Shown: positions 44,317 to 53,730 of the stretch, one piece after another
Numbering within the stretch: the first letter of the stretch is position 1
How the letters are laid out: each line of letters begins with the position of its first letter
Assembly (NCBI GenBank): GCA_028279705.1
Contig: JANQNF010000012.1
Span: forward strand, 32,163-96,162
Reading direction: 5' to 3'
Origin: an archaeon
Lineage (GTDB): Archaea > Aenigmatarchaeota > Aenigmatarchaeia > QMZP01 > JAFGSV01
Length of the DNA stretch: 64,000 bases
Notes under the pieces: model-generated
Told to the model about the DNA's origin: nothing
The model's database searches: none
What the model saw: the letters and a program-made list of their open reading frames with translations, nothing else
Position numbers and translations under genes: made by a program

Positions 44317-44868
44317 TTATTCCTCTGATGTACATTCTGGACACATCCACCGGTTGCCCATCTGCGAAAGCCCGTCCGAATACCCGCCGCAGTCCTCACA
44401 CATTCCGGATATGGTTTCACCTGGTCCGGGAACAAGGTCTACCCTGTTTTTCAGCCTCTCTGACATGATTTCTATGAGTTCGGGTGAGATGAGGAGTATT
44501 TCCTTGTCAGCTATTATTCCCGCGAGTTTGCCGTTCTCCACGACAGGTACCCTCTTGACACCGTTTTTGACCATGAGTCTCGTTACCTGTAGAACGTTGT
44601 CATCGGGCTTTACACTTATTAGGCCTGGCCTCTTTTTTATCTTCCTCTTCCTCAGATCTGTTATCTTCAGCTTCTTTGGATCAATACCCTTTGCCACGAC
44701 GGTTGTTATATCGGATTCGGTCACCATGTCCATTGGCGAACCGTCCTTTTCGACAACTACAAGTGAACCTACCCTATTGTTGGTCATTATCTTGGCAGCG
44801 TCACTTAGCGTGGCATTCGGACTTATCCTCATAGCATCTCTTTTCATGACTTCTCTTACCTTTACCAT
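44317..44868 (-). CDS. CBS-domain-pair protein with C-terminal zinc ribbon
   Basis: About 183 residues. Two CBS domains are seen: VREVMKRDAMRISPNATLSD with GSLVVVEKDGSPMDMVTESD, then ISVKPDDNVLQVTRLMVKNG with VKRVPVVENGKLAGIIAD. A C-terminal ribbon CEDCGGY...WMCPEC should bind Zn. CBS pairs usually sense adenine nucleotides or SAM; what this one controls is unknown. GTGATCCC just before ATG 44868 supports this start, although the frame is open for 44 codons upstream. Confidence 0.85.
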   Translation of the reverse strand: MVKVREVMKRDAMRISPNATLSDAAKIMTNNRVGSLVVVEKDGSPMDMVTESDITTVVAKGIDPKKLKITDLRKRKIKKRPGLISVKPDDNVLQVTRLMVKNGVKRVPVVENGKLAGIIADKEILLISPELIEIMSERLKNRVDLVPGPGETISGMCEDCGGYSDGLSQMGNRWMCPECTSEE

Positions 44869-45017
44869 GGGATCACAATATCTGATTAAATATTGTAAAA
44901 GTGGTTTAAATATCACCAGAAAATGCATAAACATTGGCAGAATTCGTCTCCAAATAGTTGTGAAAACCTTTAAAAACTTAACTACTATAATAATATTCAC
45001 ATTAATAGTGATTACTT

Positions 45018-45821
45018 ATGGAAATCGAGGTCGTTTTGCTGGTGATCGTGGCTGCCATAGCAGCCAGCATAGTGCTTGGCGGCAGCATGACAGGACTCTT
45101 TACCGCGTCATTCTCACCCTCGCATGCCGGTGATGATTCACAGGTTTCAGGTGATGATGCCCAGGGATTCGACATTTCGGATATCGACTTTGATGAAGTG
45201 AAAACAGCCGGAACGAAATCCAGTAAAAAGAGCGTCCCTGACAATCAGGACACTGCTCTGGAAGAAGGGGGAGATGATATTCTACAGTCCATAATCGGGT
45301 TTTTTGGCGGCGGTTCCAAAAGAAGTGGCACTGGGGGCGGGGACCCAGATGATAAAAAAGGCGATGATCCAGTAGATGAACCTCCAGTGGAAGAAGACGA
45401 AACACCGGAAGCCTCTGTGTCATTTGACGTTCCTGAAATAGTTGAAGAGAATGAGATATTTTCGGTTACTGTTGAAATAGACACTGATGCAAACGTTTTT
45501 GGCATAGATTTGGAATTGGAATATGATAACAGCATACTGAGAGCCACTGATATTACTGTGGGAGATTTCTTCCAGAGCGACATGGACCCAACGAAGCTCG
45601 AATTTGACAATGACAATGGTTTAGTGAAATACGTCGCCATCAACATCGATACCGGCAGTGATTCCCAGACAGGTGTTTCTGGAAGTGGTAGTGTTCTTAC
45701 GGTGGAATTCGAAACTATCGGTGAAGGCACATCACCTTTGAATCTAGAGGTCAAGATAATCGATGATAAAAGAAGTGATGTCTGGGTGACTCTTGAGGAC
45801 AGTGAGGTACATGTCAGTTAA
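45018..45821 (+). CDS. Membrane-anchored cohesin-domain protein
   Basis: 267 residues. An N-terminal hydrophobic anchor (VVLLVIVAAIAASIVLGG) is followed by an acidic, low-complexity linker of about 110 residues. One cohesin domain then runs from about residue 131 to the end: VSFDVPEIVEENEIFSVTVE, LELEYDNSILRATDI, VGDFFQSD and GSGSVLTVEFETIGEG. Cohesins bind dockerin modules, and the next gene encodes a dockerin, so this is probably the wall- or membrane-side anchor for it. The two genes overlap by 11 nt. Confidence 0.85.
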   Translation: MEIEVVLLVIVAAIAASIVLGGSMTGLFTASFSPSHAGDDSQVSGDDAQGFDISDIDFDEVKTAGTKSSKKSVPDNQDTALEEGGDDILQSIIGFFGGGSKRSGTGGGDPDDKKGDDPVDEPPVEEDETPEASVSFDVPEIVEENEIFSVTVEIDTDANVFGIDLELEYDNSILRATDITVGDFFQSDMDPTKLEFDNDNGLVKYVAINIDTGSDSQTGVSGSGSVLTVEFETIGEGTSPLNLEVKIIDDKRSDVWVTLEDSEVHVS

Positions 45822-48800
45822 ATCGTGCACATTTTTGGTAGTATTGGTTGCGGCCATGCTGGCAATAGTCAGCCCCGTCGCTGCCGCACCGGCAGACTCT
45901 TTCACAAATCTGGAGAAAATGATACTCGATGTCAATGACGTCACAGTTGAGGGCGACGTTAACAACGATTACGTGGTTGACAATGCTGACATCGATGCGA
46001 TAAGCGCGGCATATGGTGCTCCTCTGCTGTCCGCAGAAGAGAAATCAGCGGACCTTAATGGTGACGGCGAGGTGGGCATTGGAGACCTCGTGACAAGCGG
46101 CGTCAATTACGGTATGGTACTTTTTGGAGCTTCCAGCGGGTCTACTGACATTTTCCTGGATTCCGATTACACGAGGATAGCGCCTGATACAGAGTTTCAG
46201 ATGCGCGTGAACATAACGACGGGTGACGAAATACTTGGCGCGTCCGTAATCGTGGCCTACGACAATTCCATTCTCAATGCAACGGGCGTTAACGAAGGCA
46301 GCTTCATGAACAGTGACGGGAAAACTACCAGCACATACGAAGAAATAGACAGGGACGCTGGAACCGTCAGGTACGACATCGCGAGGATGACAGGAATCGG
46401 CATCAATGGAAGTGGGGACTACATGACAATAACATTCGAGACTCTGTCGGAAGGGACAGAAGATGTTGTCATTTCGGAGTATGAGATCATCGACAAAGAT
46501 CTTAATGTCATAACAGGGGTCGACGTTCAGAACGCCACTGTTATGGTGGATATCAACGATGCAGCTTACATAGACACGATACCAGAAAAGTCAGTTAATG
46601 AAAGCAAGACAATTACATTCCCAGTAAATGCAGTAGACCCGGAAGGTGACAATTTTACCATGTCGATACAGGAAGGACCGGGAATACTTGACACAAACTA
46701 TACGTATATATCAGACTGGGACGTCGATCATGACAATGAGATTCACAGCATAGTACTGGAGACGGTTGACGACTATAACGCTGCGACCGATACGGAGTCA
46801 TTCCAGCTTACAGTCATTGACGTAAACCGCGACCCTTCAATGGATGTCATAACTGGCAAGTTAGTTGACGAAGGCCAGGCACTTTCATTCACACTCTCCG
46901 GTACAGACCCTGAGTCAGACACCCTGTTATATTCAGTGATATCGGGACCAGGTTCCATTGACGGCAGTCAGTATTCATACGAGCCTGGATGGGACACTAA
47001 CCACATTAGCGAAGTCGCCACGGTCACAATAAAGGCAGACGACGGATACGGCGGCACTGACGAGACTTCGTTCCAGCTCACAGTAAACGACACCAATCGC
47101 GACCCGACTATCAATGCCATGGCAGACACGGATGTAGACGAGGGAGGAACACTCAGCTTCACCGTTTCCGGCTCTGATCCTGATTTGGATGCACTCACAT
47201 ATTCAGTCAAGAGCGGCCCGGGTTCAATTACAGGTACCACTTACTCTTACTCACCTGGCTGGGACACAGACCACGATAATGAGGCAGTCCCGGTCACAAT
47301 AGAGGCAAATGACGGCAACGGTGGCACTGACGAAACGACTTTCGATGTCACTGTCATTGACGTCAACCGCGACCCTTCGATTGACACCATAACTGGCAAG
47401 TCGGTTGACGAAGGCCAGCTGCTTACTTTCACACTTTCCGGCTCTGACCCAGAATCAGACACGCTCGCATACTCAGTTACATCAGGTCCGGGATCAGTAA
47501 TCGGAACCACGTACTCCTACACCGCCGGCTGGGACACAGACCACGATAATGAGGCAGTTCCGGTCACAATAGAGGCAGATGACGGCAACGGCGGCACTGA
47601 CGAGGCAACATTCGACATAACGGTCACAGATGTCAACAGGGAACCGACGATAGAAGAGCATTCACCTGCTGACATGACACCTGACGTGGGTGAGGGTTCA
47701 ACTCTCGCATTCAGTATCACGGCCTCGGATCCTGAATCAGACACACTCACGTATTCATGGGAACTTGACGGAAGCGAGGTCTCGACTGTAAGCACTTACA
47801 CATACTCGCCGGGCTATGACGATTCGGGCCCGCACGAGGTCGAGGTGACAGTTTCAGACGGTTCGCTTACAGGCAATGAAGTATGGGACGTCACCGTGAT
47901 TGATGTCACGGTCGCATGCAGCCAGGACTCTGACTGCGGAACTGACGGCTATGTAAGTTCAGAGTTCTGTTCGGGCCTTGACGTCATGATGACTTACAGG
48001 ACCTACACCTGCAACAATCCCGGAGTGGGCTCTGCTTACTGCTCGTCATCTGAAAGCGACATCTTGCAGGAAACCTGCACATACATCTGTTCATCTGGTG
48101 CATGCATAGAAAATGATGATCCTGTCATAGATACGATAGCTAACCAGGCAGTAGACGAAGGCCAGTCACTGTCCTTTGTAATCACGGCATCTGACACGTA
48201 TGATGACGTCGTCACACTTTCACTAAAGAGCGGGCCAGGTTCCGTGACAGACGGTGTATATTCGTATTCGGCACCATGGGACGGAAATCACATCGACGAA
48301 GTTCACACAGTGACAATAGAAGCATCTGACGGCAACGGAGGAACTGACGAAAAAACCTTTGATATAACAGTCACAGATTTCAACCAAGGACCAACCATGG
48401 GTTCTATTGCGGACACGGAAATGTATGAGGACGAATCACTTTCAATAACACTCTCTGCAACGGACCCTGAGTCGGACACGCTCACATACAGCATTACAGA
48501 CGGCCTCGGATCAATTGATGGTGACGAATACGTATACCCGATAACGTGGGATTCTGACCATGAAAATGACGAATTCTCTGTAACGATAGAGGTCTCTGAC
48601 GGAAACGGTGCCGAAGATGATGAAACATTCACAGTACTTGTCCGCGACGTCAACAGGCCGCCTGTCATTGATAGCAGGGAACCGTCTGGCATGTCCACTT
48701 CGGTAGATGAGGGATCAACAAAAACTTTCAGCGTCACTGTCACGGACCCGGACGGCGACAGCATTCTGTATGAGTGGGAACTTGACAACATACCAGTGTC

Positions 48801-49257
48801 CACGAGCGGCAGTGAATATAGTTACAGTCCTGATTACACGGATTCGGGAACCCATACAGTTGAAGTGGCCGCTTACGACGGGTACGACATCGTAAGTACT
48901 GATTGGGACGTCACTGTAAACAACGTGGGAACAGTCAGCATACCGCTTTCAAGCGGGATGAACATCGGAGTCGAGATACCGGCAATGCCGGTCAACACCG
49001 AGATAACGTCCGTACTCTCGTCGATTTCAGGCAAATACACGGAAGTGGCGGTTTACGATCCGTCGGTATATTGTGATGAAAGCGTGTTCTGTGTAGGACT
49101 TTCACAGTCTGAATGCGAGACGGTCTGCGATGCCAGAAGGTGGCTCATCTACAATCCAAGCAAGCCCCCATTCCTCAACACGCTGGACAGCCTTGGTACA
49201 AGTCCTTTCAACATTGACATGGCACAGTCAGCCATGCTGACCGTGAACATAGTGTAG
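45811..49257 (+). CDS. Secreted dockerin-cohesin protein with eight Ig/cadherin-like repeats
   Basis: About 1,148 residues. A signal peptide (TFLVVLVAAMLAIVSPVAA) is followed by two dockerin Ca-binding loops (GDVNNDYVVDNADIDAIS and ADLNGDGEVGIGDLV). A cohesin domain follows (GASVIVAYDNSILNATGV and GINGSGDYMTITFETLSEG). Eight Ig/cadherin/PKD-like repeats of about 90 residues come next (DPESDTLTYSV type), with a Cys-rich insert of ~65 residues between repeats five and six. The last ~110 residues form a distinct domain with CDESVFCVGLSQSEC. GAGGT 2 nt before ATG 45811 sets the start. Having both dockerin and cohesin, it could self-polymerise or dock onto the anchored cohesin encoded just upstream. 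Confidence 0.88.
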   Translation: MSVKSCTFLVVLVAAMLAIVSPVAAAPADSFTNLEKMILDVNDVTVEGDVNNDYVVDNADIDAISAAYGAPLLSAEEKSADLNGDGEVGIGDLVTSGVNYGMVLFGASSGSTDIFLDSDYTRIAPDTEFQMRVNITTGDEILGASVIVAYDNSILNATGVNEGSFMNSDGKTTSTYEEIDRDAGTVRYDIARMTGIGINGSGDYMTITFETLSEGTEDVVISEYEIIDKDLNVITGVDVQNATVMVDINDAAYIDTIPEKSVNESKTITFPVNAVDPEGDNFTMSIQEGPGILDTNYTYISDWDVDHDNEIHSIVLETVDDYNAATDTESFQLTVIDVNRDPSMDVITGKLVDEGQALSFTLSGTDPESDTLLYSVISGPGSIDGSQYSYEPGWDTNHISEVATVTIKADDGYGGTDETSFQLTVNDTNRDPTINAMADTDVDEGGTLSFTVSGSDPDLDALTYSVKSGPGSITGTTYSYSPGWDTDHDNEAVPVTIEANDGNGGTDETTFDVTVIDVNRDPSIDTITGKSVDEGQLLTFTLSGSDPESDTLAYSVTSGPGSVIGTTYSYTAGWDTDHDNEAVPVTIEADDGNGGTDEATFDITVTDVNREPTIEEHSPADMTPDVGEGSTLAFSITASDPESDTLTYSWELDGSEVSTVSTYTYSPGYDDSGPHEVEVTVSDGSLTGNEVWDVTVIDVTVACSQDSDCGTDGYVSSEFCSGLDVMMTYRTYTCNNPGVGSAYCSSSESDILQETCTYICSSGACIENDDPVIDTIANQAVDEGQSLSFVITASDTYDDVVTLSLKSGPGSVTDGVYSYSAPWDGNHIDEVHTVTIEASDGNGGTDEKTFDITVTDFNQGPTMGSIADTEMYEDESLSITLSATDPESDTLTYSITDGLGSIDGDEYVYPITWDSDHENDEFSVTIEVSDGNGAEDDETFTVLVRDVNRPPVIDSREPSGMSTSVDEGSTKTFSVTVTDPDGDSILYEWELDNIPVSTSGSEYSYSPDYTDSGTHTVEVAAYDGYDIVSTDWDVTVNNVGTVSIPLSSGMNIGVEIPAMPVNTEITSVLSSISGKYTEVAVYDPSVYCDESVFCVGLSQSECETVCDARRWLIYNPSKPPFLNTLDSLGTSPFNIDMAQSAMLTVNIV
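46570..48930 (+). repeat. Tandem 270-bp coding repeats (Ig/cadherin-like domains)
   Basis: Eight related units. Units two to four keep a strict 270-bp period: the sequence from 46813 recurs at 47353 (540 bp apart) and a ~70-bp near-identical block at about 47258 recurs at 47528. High nucleotide identity between units points to recent amplification or gene conversion. Confidence 0.8.
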
Positions 49258-49265
49258 GTGTTATT

Positions 49266-50369
49266 ATGAGTGCTTTAATTGATCTGACAATGGGTGGATT
49301 AGCAGCATTTTCACCAGTAGATGATGCCAAAGTCAGTGAGTACACCGGTGCACGCATAAGAGACCCGGTGAAGCAAAAAATCGAAGATGTGAGAAGGCCG
49401 CCGTGTATGAAGAGTGCTGCGGACCCCACGGTTTTCAATCCATGGGGAACAGTAGAAGACGTCAATCCAAATGATGACAGGATCGATATAGGAAACGGAA
49501 GGCCAGTAACGTTCTATGACAGCAAGAAAACACCAGATCCGAGTGATGACAAGGTTATAGGAAGAGACACGACCATGGTCTATGAAGGTATCGTTTATTA
49601 TGACGTTAAGTGTGGTGATACAGACAGTGCTGCCCACGTTTACGCTAAAATAGACATTGACGGAGAGGAATACGTTCTCTTCAGGGAAAACGGCGATTCG
49701 ACGTTCGTATTCAATGGAGAGGACAAGACCAAAACCAACAATTTACATTTCGATTCAGACCTTTCTAAGTATTCTTCAATAAGCATAGTATATGTATCAG
49801 AGAAAGACGGCGAGGATGTCGAAGGAAGGTCAGTAAAAGCTTACGATGAAGGTGGCCAGCTTATAGGAACAGGTACGGTTGAAAACGGCGAATCTCGGAT
49901 ACAGGAAAGTACGAACCGGAAACATACGCCTGAAGATGAGGGTTGTGACATAGGTGGAAATAAATTTTACAAAATAGACATCGACGGTATTGAGCAGACA
50001 CTTTACACCGAGAGTGGAGATTCGGCATTCAAACACATACCAAACAGAGAAATGAAGCCTGACACTTTGTACCTGACTTTCGATCATGATCCCCCAACAG
50101 ATACTGGGGATATTACAAAAGAAAATGTGGACATCTTGGTTTATCCGAATCCGGTCGTTGACGAAATGAATGTTGTCATACCAGATGGTTACGATAATGT
50201 ACACATGCAAATAATGGACATGAATGGACGTGTCTTGAATAGTTATAACGATCTTTCAAGTGGAAAGAATTACATTGCGGATATTGGCGGACCCGCTGGC
50301 GCCTATATTGTGAGAATATTCACAAATGATGGTGAAATAGATACGTGCCTGAAGATCATAAACCAGTAG
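49266..50369 (+). CDS. Protein with a type IX secretion-like C-terminal sorting domain
   Basis: 367 residues. The last ~75 residues form a domain like the T9SS C-terminal signal: ILVYPNPVVDEMNVVIPDG, a central IMDMNGRVLNSYNDLSSG and GAYIVRIFTNDGEI. The preceding part has two similar DIDGxE(E/Q)YVLF/TLYTE-type repeats around residues 130 and 240 with paired Cys, and no known catalytic motif. No clear Sec signal peptide is visible; the first 17 residues are only mildly hydrophobic. A GGTGTTATT leader and an 8-nt gap place it in the cohesin-dockerin operon. The T9SS-like domain may act here as an adhesion or display module rather than a secretion signal. Confidence 0.78.
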   Translation: MSALIDLTMGGLAAFSPVDDAKVSEYTGARIRDPVKQKIEDVRRPPCMKSAADPTVFNPWGTVEDVNPNDDRIDIGNGRPVTFYDSKKTPDPSDDKVIGRDTTMVYEGIVYYDVKCGDTDSAAHVYAKIDIDGEEYVLFRENGDSTFVFNGEDKTKTNNLHFDSDLSKYSSISIVYVSEKDGEDVEGRSVKAYDEGGQLIGTGTVENGESRIQESTNRKHTPEDEGCDIGGNKFYKIDIDGIEQTLYTESGDSAFKHIPNREMKPDTLYLTFDHDPPTDTGDITKENVDILVYPNPVVDEMNVVIPDGYDNVHMQIMDMNGRVLNSYNDLSSGKNYIADIGGPAGAYIVRIFTNDGEIDTCLKIINQ

Positions 50370-51068
50370 TTACCTCTTGCTTAGAAGCGACTGGGTGCCT
50401 GCGCTGCCACCTGCAATCTCTATCCCTTTCGTACCTATCTTGAAAGGATATATATCTTGACCGTGGCTGGTCCTTCTCATCTTCCTGATCTGCATGCTGC
50501 GGTTGGCTTCCCCGCTCATGCCCGTGTAATTCATGACTATAACACCGTCCACCACGAATTCCTCAACGCCGAATCTCGAAAGCGCCTTGCTGTCTTCCAT
50601 TATCTCCGATATGACAAGCGATGTGCACCCAACGTTCTTGACAGACCTTATCAACTTCCCAAGATTCTTACGCACACTCGCCTGGTCCTTCATGTACAGC
50701 CCTATCATCGAGACAGAGTCCACGACTAGCCTCTTTGCCTTTATGTACTCTATCTGGTTTACAAGCGCAGAACTGACGTCAGTCTCGAAGGGATCGTGGT
50801 ACATTATCCTGAAAAGCCCCTTCTTCTCGTACTTTTCAAGGTCCCAGCCAAACTGGATAGCATCTGCCTTTATGTCCTCTGCATCCTCTTCAAGCGAAAG
50901 GTAAACGCACGGCTCGCCCTTCTGAAGGCCTTCCCATAGGTACTGTAGGCAGAAAATAGTCTTCCCGGTTCCGGCACCGCCAGTGATCATAATAACGTTC
51001 TTTTCCAAAAATCCCCCGTCAAGAAGTGAATCAAGCTTCGGTATGCCCGTAGTTACCCTCATGACCAT
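50370..51068 (-). CDS. KaiC-like RecA-fold ATPase
   Basis: 232 residues, a single RecA/KaiC domain. It starts with TTGIPKLDSLLDGGF and Walker A GGAGTGKT, then YLSLEEDAEDIKADA and Walker B-type RLVVDSVSMIG, and ends with the KaiC-type IRKMRRTSHGQDIYPFKI. Single-domain archaeal KaiC-like proteins act in signalling and in motility or surface control, but targets are mostly unknown. The start is ATG 51068 or, two codons later, ATG 51062. It is convergent with the T9SS-like gene and divergent from the prenyl synthase gene. Confidence 0.88.
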   Translation of the reverse strand: MVMRVTTGIPKLDSLLDGGFLEKNVIMITGGAGTGKTIFCLQYLWEGLQKGEPCVYLSLEEDAEDIKADAIQFGWDLEKYEKKGLFRIMYHDPFETDVSSALVNQIEYIKAKRLVVDSVSMIGLYMKDQASVRKNLGKLIRSVKNVGCTSLVISEIMEDSKALSRFGVEEFVVDGVIVMNYTGMSGEANRSMQIRKMRRTSHGQDIYPFKIGTKGIEIAGGSAGTQSLLSKR

Positions 51069-51126
51069 GTTATAATCTTGTCATGCAGACCTAAATAAAT
51101 TTATTTCCAACACATACTGGTATAGT

Positions 51127-52197
51127 ATGGGAACAGACATAATGAAATTCCTTGAGGAAAAGAAGGGAGTCATCGATGATTCAATAAGGAAATACCTGCC
51201 TGAGAAGATGGACGAGCAGTACATCGAATGGCTTCTTGGAAAACCGAGCTACGAGTACACTACCAAGGCCATACAGAAGGCTCTTTCTGACCCCATCTGG
51301 GACTTCCTGAACAGGGGGGGCAAGCGCTGGAGGCCAGCACTTTTCATGCTGTTCACAGAAGCCCTCGGCGGTGACTTGAAGAAAGTAGCAGATTTCACTG
51401 CAACGCTTGAGCTGCTCCACGAAGGAAGTATAATGGTAGACGACATAGAGGACAGTTCCGACCTCAGGAGAGGAAAGCCCTGTACTCACAAGATATTCGG
51501 CGAGGATGTGGCCATAAACGCCGGAAATTTCATGTATTTCCTTGCATTCTTCCCTCTCATAAAGAACAGGGGGAATTTCAGCGAAAAGACCCTTCTCAGG
51601 GCATGGGAAACCGTGCTGGAAGAGACCACACGCATCCATTATGGGCAGGCCAGTGATATTGCATGGCACAAGGGTATGGCAGACGCGGACGGGATAAAAG
51701 AGTCAGAATACCTCCAAATGTGCGCCTACAAGACCGGTGTGCTGGCAAGACTTTCAGCAAGGCTTGCAGTAATCCTAAACGATGGCAGTGAGAAGCTCGA
51801 AGAAAAGCTCGGTAAATTCTCAGAATCGATAGGCGTGGGCTTCCAGATACAGGACGACATAATGAACATCGCGCCCACTGAAGGCTGGGGAAAGGAGACA
51901 GGCGACGACATCAACGAGGGCAAGCGCACGCTTCTCGTGATACACGCGCTGAAGAATTCTGACGATTCCTCAAAGAAAAGGCTAATTGAGATACTGGAGA
52001 TGCACACCAAGGACAAGGCGCTCATAGAAGAAGCAATAGAGATAATCAAGAAGAGTGGCGCTGTCGAGTACGCAAAAGAGTTCGCAAGGAATATGGTCAG
52101 GGATGCATGGGAAGAAGTAGAGCCCCTCATACCAGAAAACGATGCAAAGGAAAAGCTCAAGGCTTTCGCGGACTTCATGGTCGAGAGGGAGATATAA
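51127..52197 (+). CDS. idsA: Polyprenyl (geranylgeranyl/farnesyl) diphosphate synthase
   Basis: 356 residues of the trans-isoprenyl diphosphate synthase family. Visible motifs are GGKRWRPALFML, the first Asp-rich motif VDDIEDSSDLRRGKP, and the second one QDDIMN with DDINEGKRTLL. It condenses IPP with allylic diphosphates to make the C15/C20 precursors of archaeal lipids. Product length cannot be read safely. It is 12 nt upstream of mevalonate kinase and begins the isoprenoid cluster. Confidence 0.93.
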   Translation: MGTDIMKFLEEKKGVIDDSIRKYLPEKMDEQYIEWLLGKPSYEYTTKAIQKALSDPIWDFLNRGGKRWRPALFMLFTEALGGDLKKVADFTATLELLHEGSIMVDDIEDSSDLRRGKPCTHKIFGEDVAINAGNFMYFLAFFPLIKNRGNFSEKTLLRAWETVLEETTRIHYGQASDIAWHKGMADADGIKESEYLQMCAYKTGVLARLSARLAVILNDGSEKLEEKLGKFSESIGVGFQIQDDIMNIAPTEGWGKETGDDINEGKRTLLVIHALKNSDDSSKKRLIEILEMHTKDKALIEEAIEIIKKSGAVEYAKEFARNMVRDAWEEVEPLIPENDAKEKLKAFADFMVEREI

Positions 52198-52209
52198 ACG
52201 GTGATTGTT

Positions 52210-53151
52210 TTGTCAGATGTCGGTAAGGGTGAAGGCTTCGGAAAAATCATACTCTTCGGCGAGCATTTCGTTGTATACGGGCTCCCTGCGATCGCTTCTG
52301 CCATAGGCGACAAGACCATAGCCGAAATCGTGCCTTCTGACAAATACGAGCTCGTTGACGACAGGCCCGCCACAGAAGGTTACAAGGTTAAGAAACAGGG
52401 CGAAATGGAAAGGTCCATGAAGCTGCTACTGGACTTCATGAAGCTGGATGTCGACGAAAAGCCTGTAAAAATAACGCTTTCCGGCAACCTGTTCTGCACC
52501 AGCGGGATCGGTGCAAGCGCTGCCATGGCCACATCGGTTGCCCGTGCTTTTTCAGACATTTACGGTCTCAATCTGAACGATGAGCAGATCAACAGGGTAT
52601 CCTACGAGGGCGAGAAAGGCTCTGTAGGAACACCGAGCGGTGTAGACAACACATGCGCCACCTTCGGTGGACTCATATGGTTCATCAAGAACCTCGGAGG
52701 CGGTGACAACACCATGGACCTCATAGGCATGCCAAAGCCCGTTGAAGTGGTGCTCGGAAGCACGGGAATATCGCAGGAAACAAAGGAAGTTGTAGCAGAC
52801 GTCAGGCGCCAAAAAGATGAAGACCCGGAAAAGTACGAAAAGCTTTTCAGTGATTACGAAACACTTGTAAACGAAGCAAAGACTGCATTGGAGGGTGGTG
52901 ATTTTGAAAAAATTGGTAGTCTCATGGACAAGAACCATGAACTCCTGAAAGAGATGAACCTTTCATGTAAGGAAGCTGAAGAAATAATATCTGCTGCGAA
53001 AGGCGCAGGTGCCCTTGGCGCAAAGATATCAGGAACAGGTCGTGGCGGGTACACCATATCTCTGACGCCTGGAAAAGAACTCCAGGAAAAGGTTGCAAAA
53101 GCAATCGAGGACAAAGGCTACCGCGTAATGAAGACGACGATAGGTTCATGA
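52210..53151 (+). CDS. mvk: Mevalonate kinase
   Basis: About 313 residues of the GHMP kinase family. Motif 1 is GKIILFGEHFVVYGLPAIA, motif 2 (ATP loop) is GIGASAAMATS, followed by TPSGVDNTCATFGG with the catalytic Asp, and motif 3 is AKISGTGRGGYTI. It makes mevalonate 5-phosphate, the substrate of the phosphomevalonate dehydratase encoded 5 kb downstream. I place the start at TTG 52210, because GGTGAT (52200-52205) lies 4 nt before it; the GTG at 52201 is inside that Shine-Dalgarno site. Confidence 0.94.
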   Translation: MSDVGKGEGFGKIILFGEHFVVYGLPAIASAIGDKTIAEIVPSDKYELVDDRPATEGYKVKKQGEMERSMKLLLDFMKLDVDEKPVKITLSGNLFCTSGIGASAAMATSVARAFSDIYGLNLNDEQINRVSYEGEKGSVGTPSGVDNTCATFGGLIWFIKNLGGGDNTMDLIGMPKPVEVVLGSTGISQETKEVVADVRRQKDEDPEKYEKLFSDYETLVNEAKTALEGGDFEKIGSLMDKNHELLKEMNLSCKEAEEIISAAKGAGALGAKISGTGRGGYTISLTPGKELQEKVAKAIEDKGYRVMKTTIGS

Positions 53152-53152
53152 A

Positions 53153-53728
53153 TCAAAAATCTTTACCCCTCAGCTGCTTGTAGAATGGGGTGACGACACC
53201 GTCGATATCGAATGCAGCAAGCTCCACTATTCTATGCGGTTCTATCCCTGCTCTTATGAGATCATTTCGTATCTTCATGAATCTGCTGTCGTGGTCACCG
53301 CATGGACCGACGCACAATCTCTTGAGGTTTTTCGCGTTTTCCATTCTGGGCCTCATGTCACCGACCCTGTCAACATCATTATATTCACCACACAACCTGT
53401 TCATTTCATACAGGTAAACATAAGCCGCGAAGACCATCTTTTCGTTGCCGACTATCTGCAGCAGTATGTACGTCAGTTTCTCCTTGTGCTCCTCTATGAA
53501 CTCCTCGAACTGCTCAAAATTCCTACAATCGGTTATGTATGGAAGGCGTACAGGCTTCTTGTTGATGTGTTTGGGATGATCGGTCCTCACTATAAGACCC
53601 CCAAATTTGTCGAAAAGATAATGGGCATATTCGAGCATCTCCGTCCTCTGGGAGTATTCGAACTCTTTCAGTTCACCGACATTCAGGCCCATCTCCTTCA
53701 TATGAATGAGCGAGTCGTACTTCCTCAT
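53153..53728 (-). CDS. Unrecognised soluble protein, paralogue of 55340-55912
   Basis: 191 residues, soluble. It begins MRKYDSLIHMKEMGLNVGE, has a FGGLIVRTDHP motif and a YILLQIVGNEKMVFAAYV strand pair, and ends YKQLRGKDF. About half of its positions match the second copy at 55340-55912. The GGLIVRTD and QIVGNEK stretches are faintly reminiscent of ATP-grasp proteins, but I would not assign that. It follows the Nudix gene with its stop and start almost touching, so the two are probably coupled. It is convergent with mevalonate kinase. Function unknown. Confidence 0.72.
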   Translation of the reverse strand: MRKYDSLIHMKEMGLNVGELKEFEYSQRTEMLEYAHYLFDKFGGLIVRTDHPKHINKKPVRLPYITDCRNFEQFEEFIEEHKEKLTYILLQIVGNEKMVFAAYVYLYEMNRLCGEYNDVDRVGDMRPRMENAKNLKRLCVGPCGDHDSRFMKIRNDLIRAGIEPHRIVELAAFDIDGVVTPFYKQLRGKDF

Positions 53729-53730
53729 AA

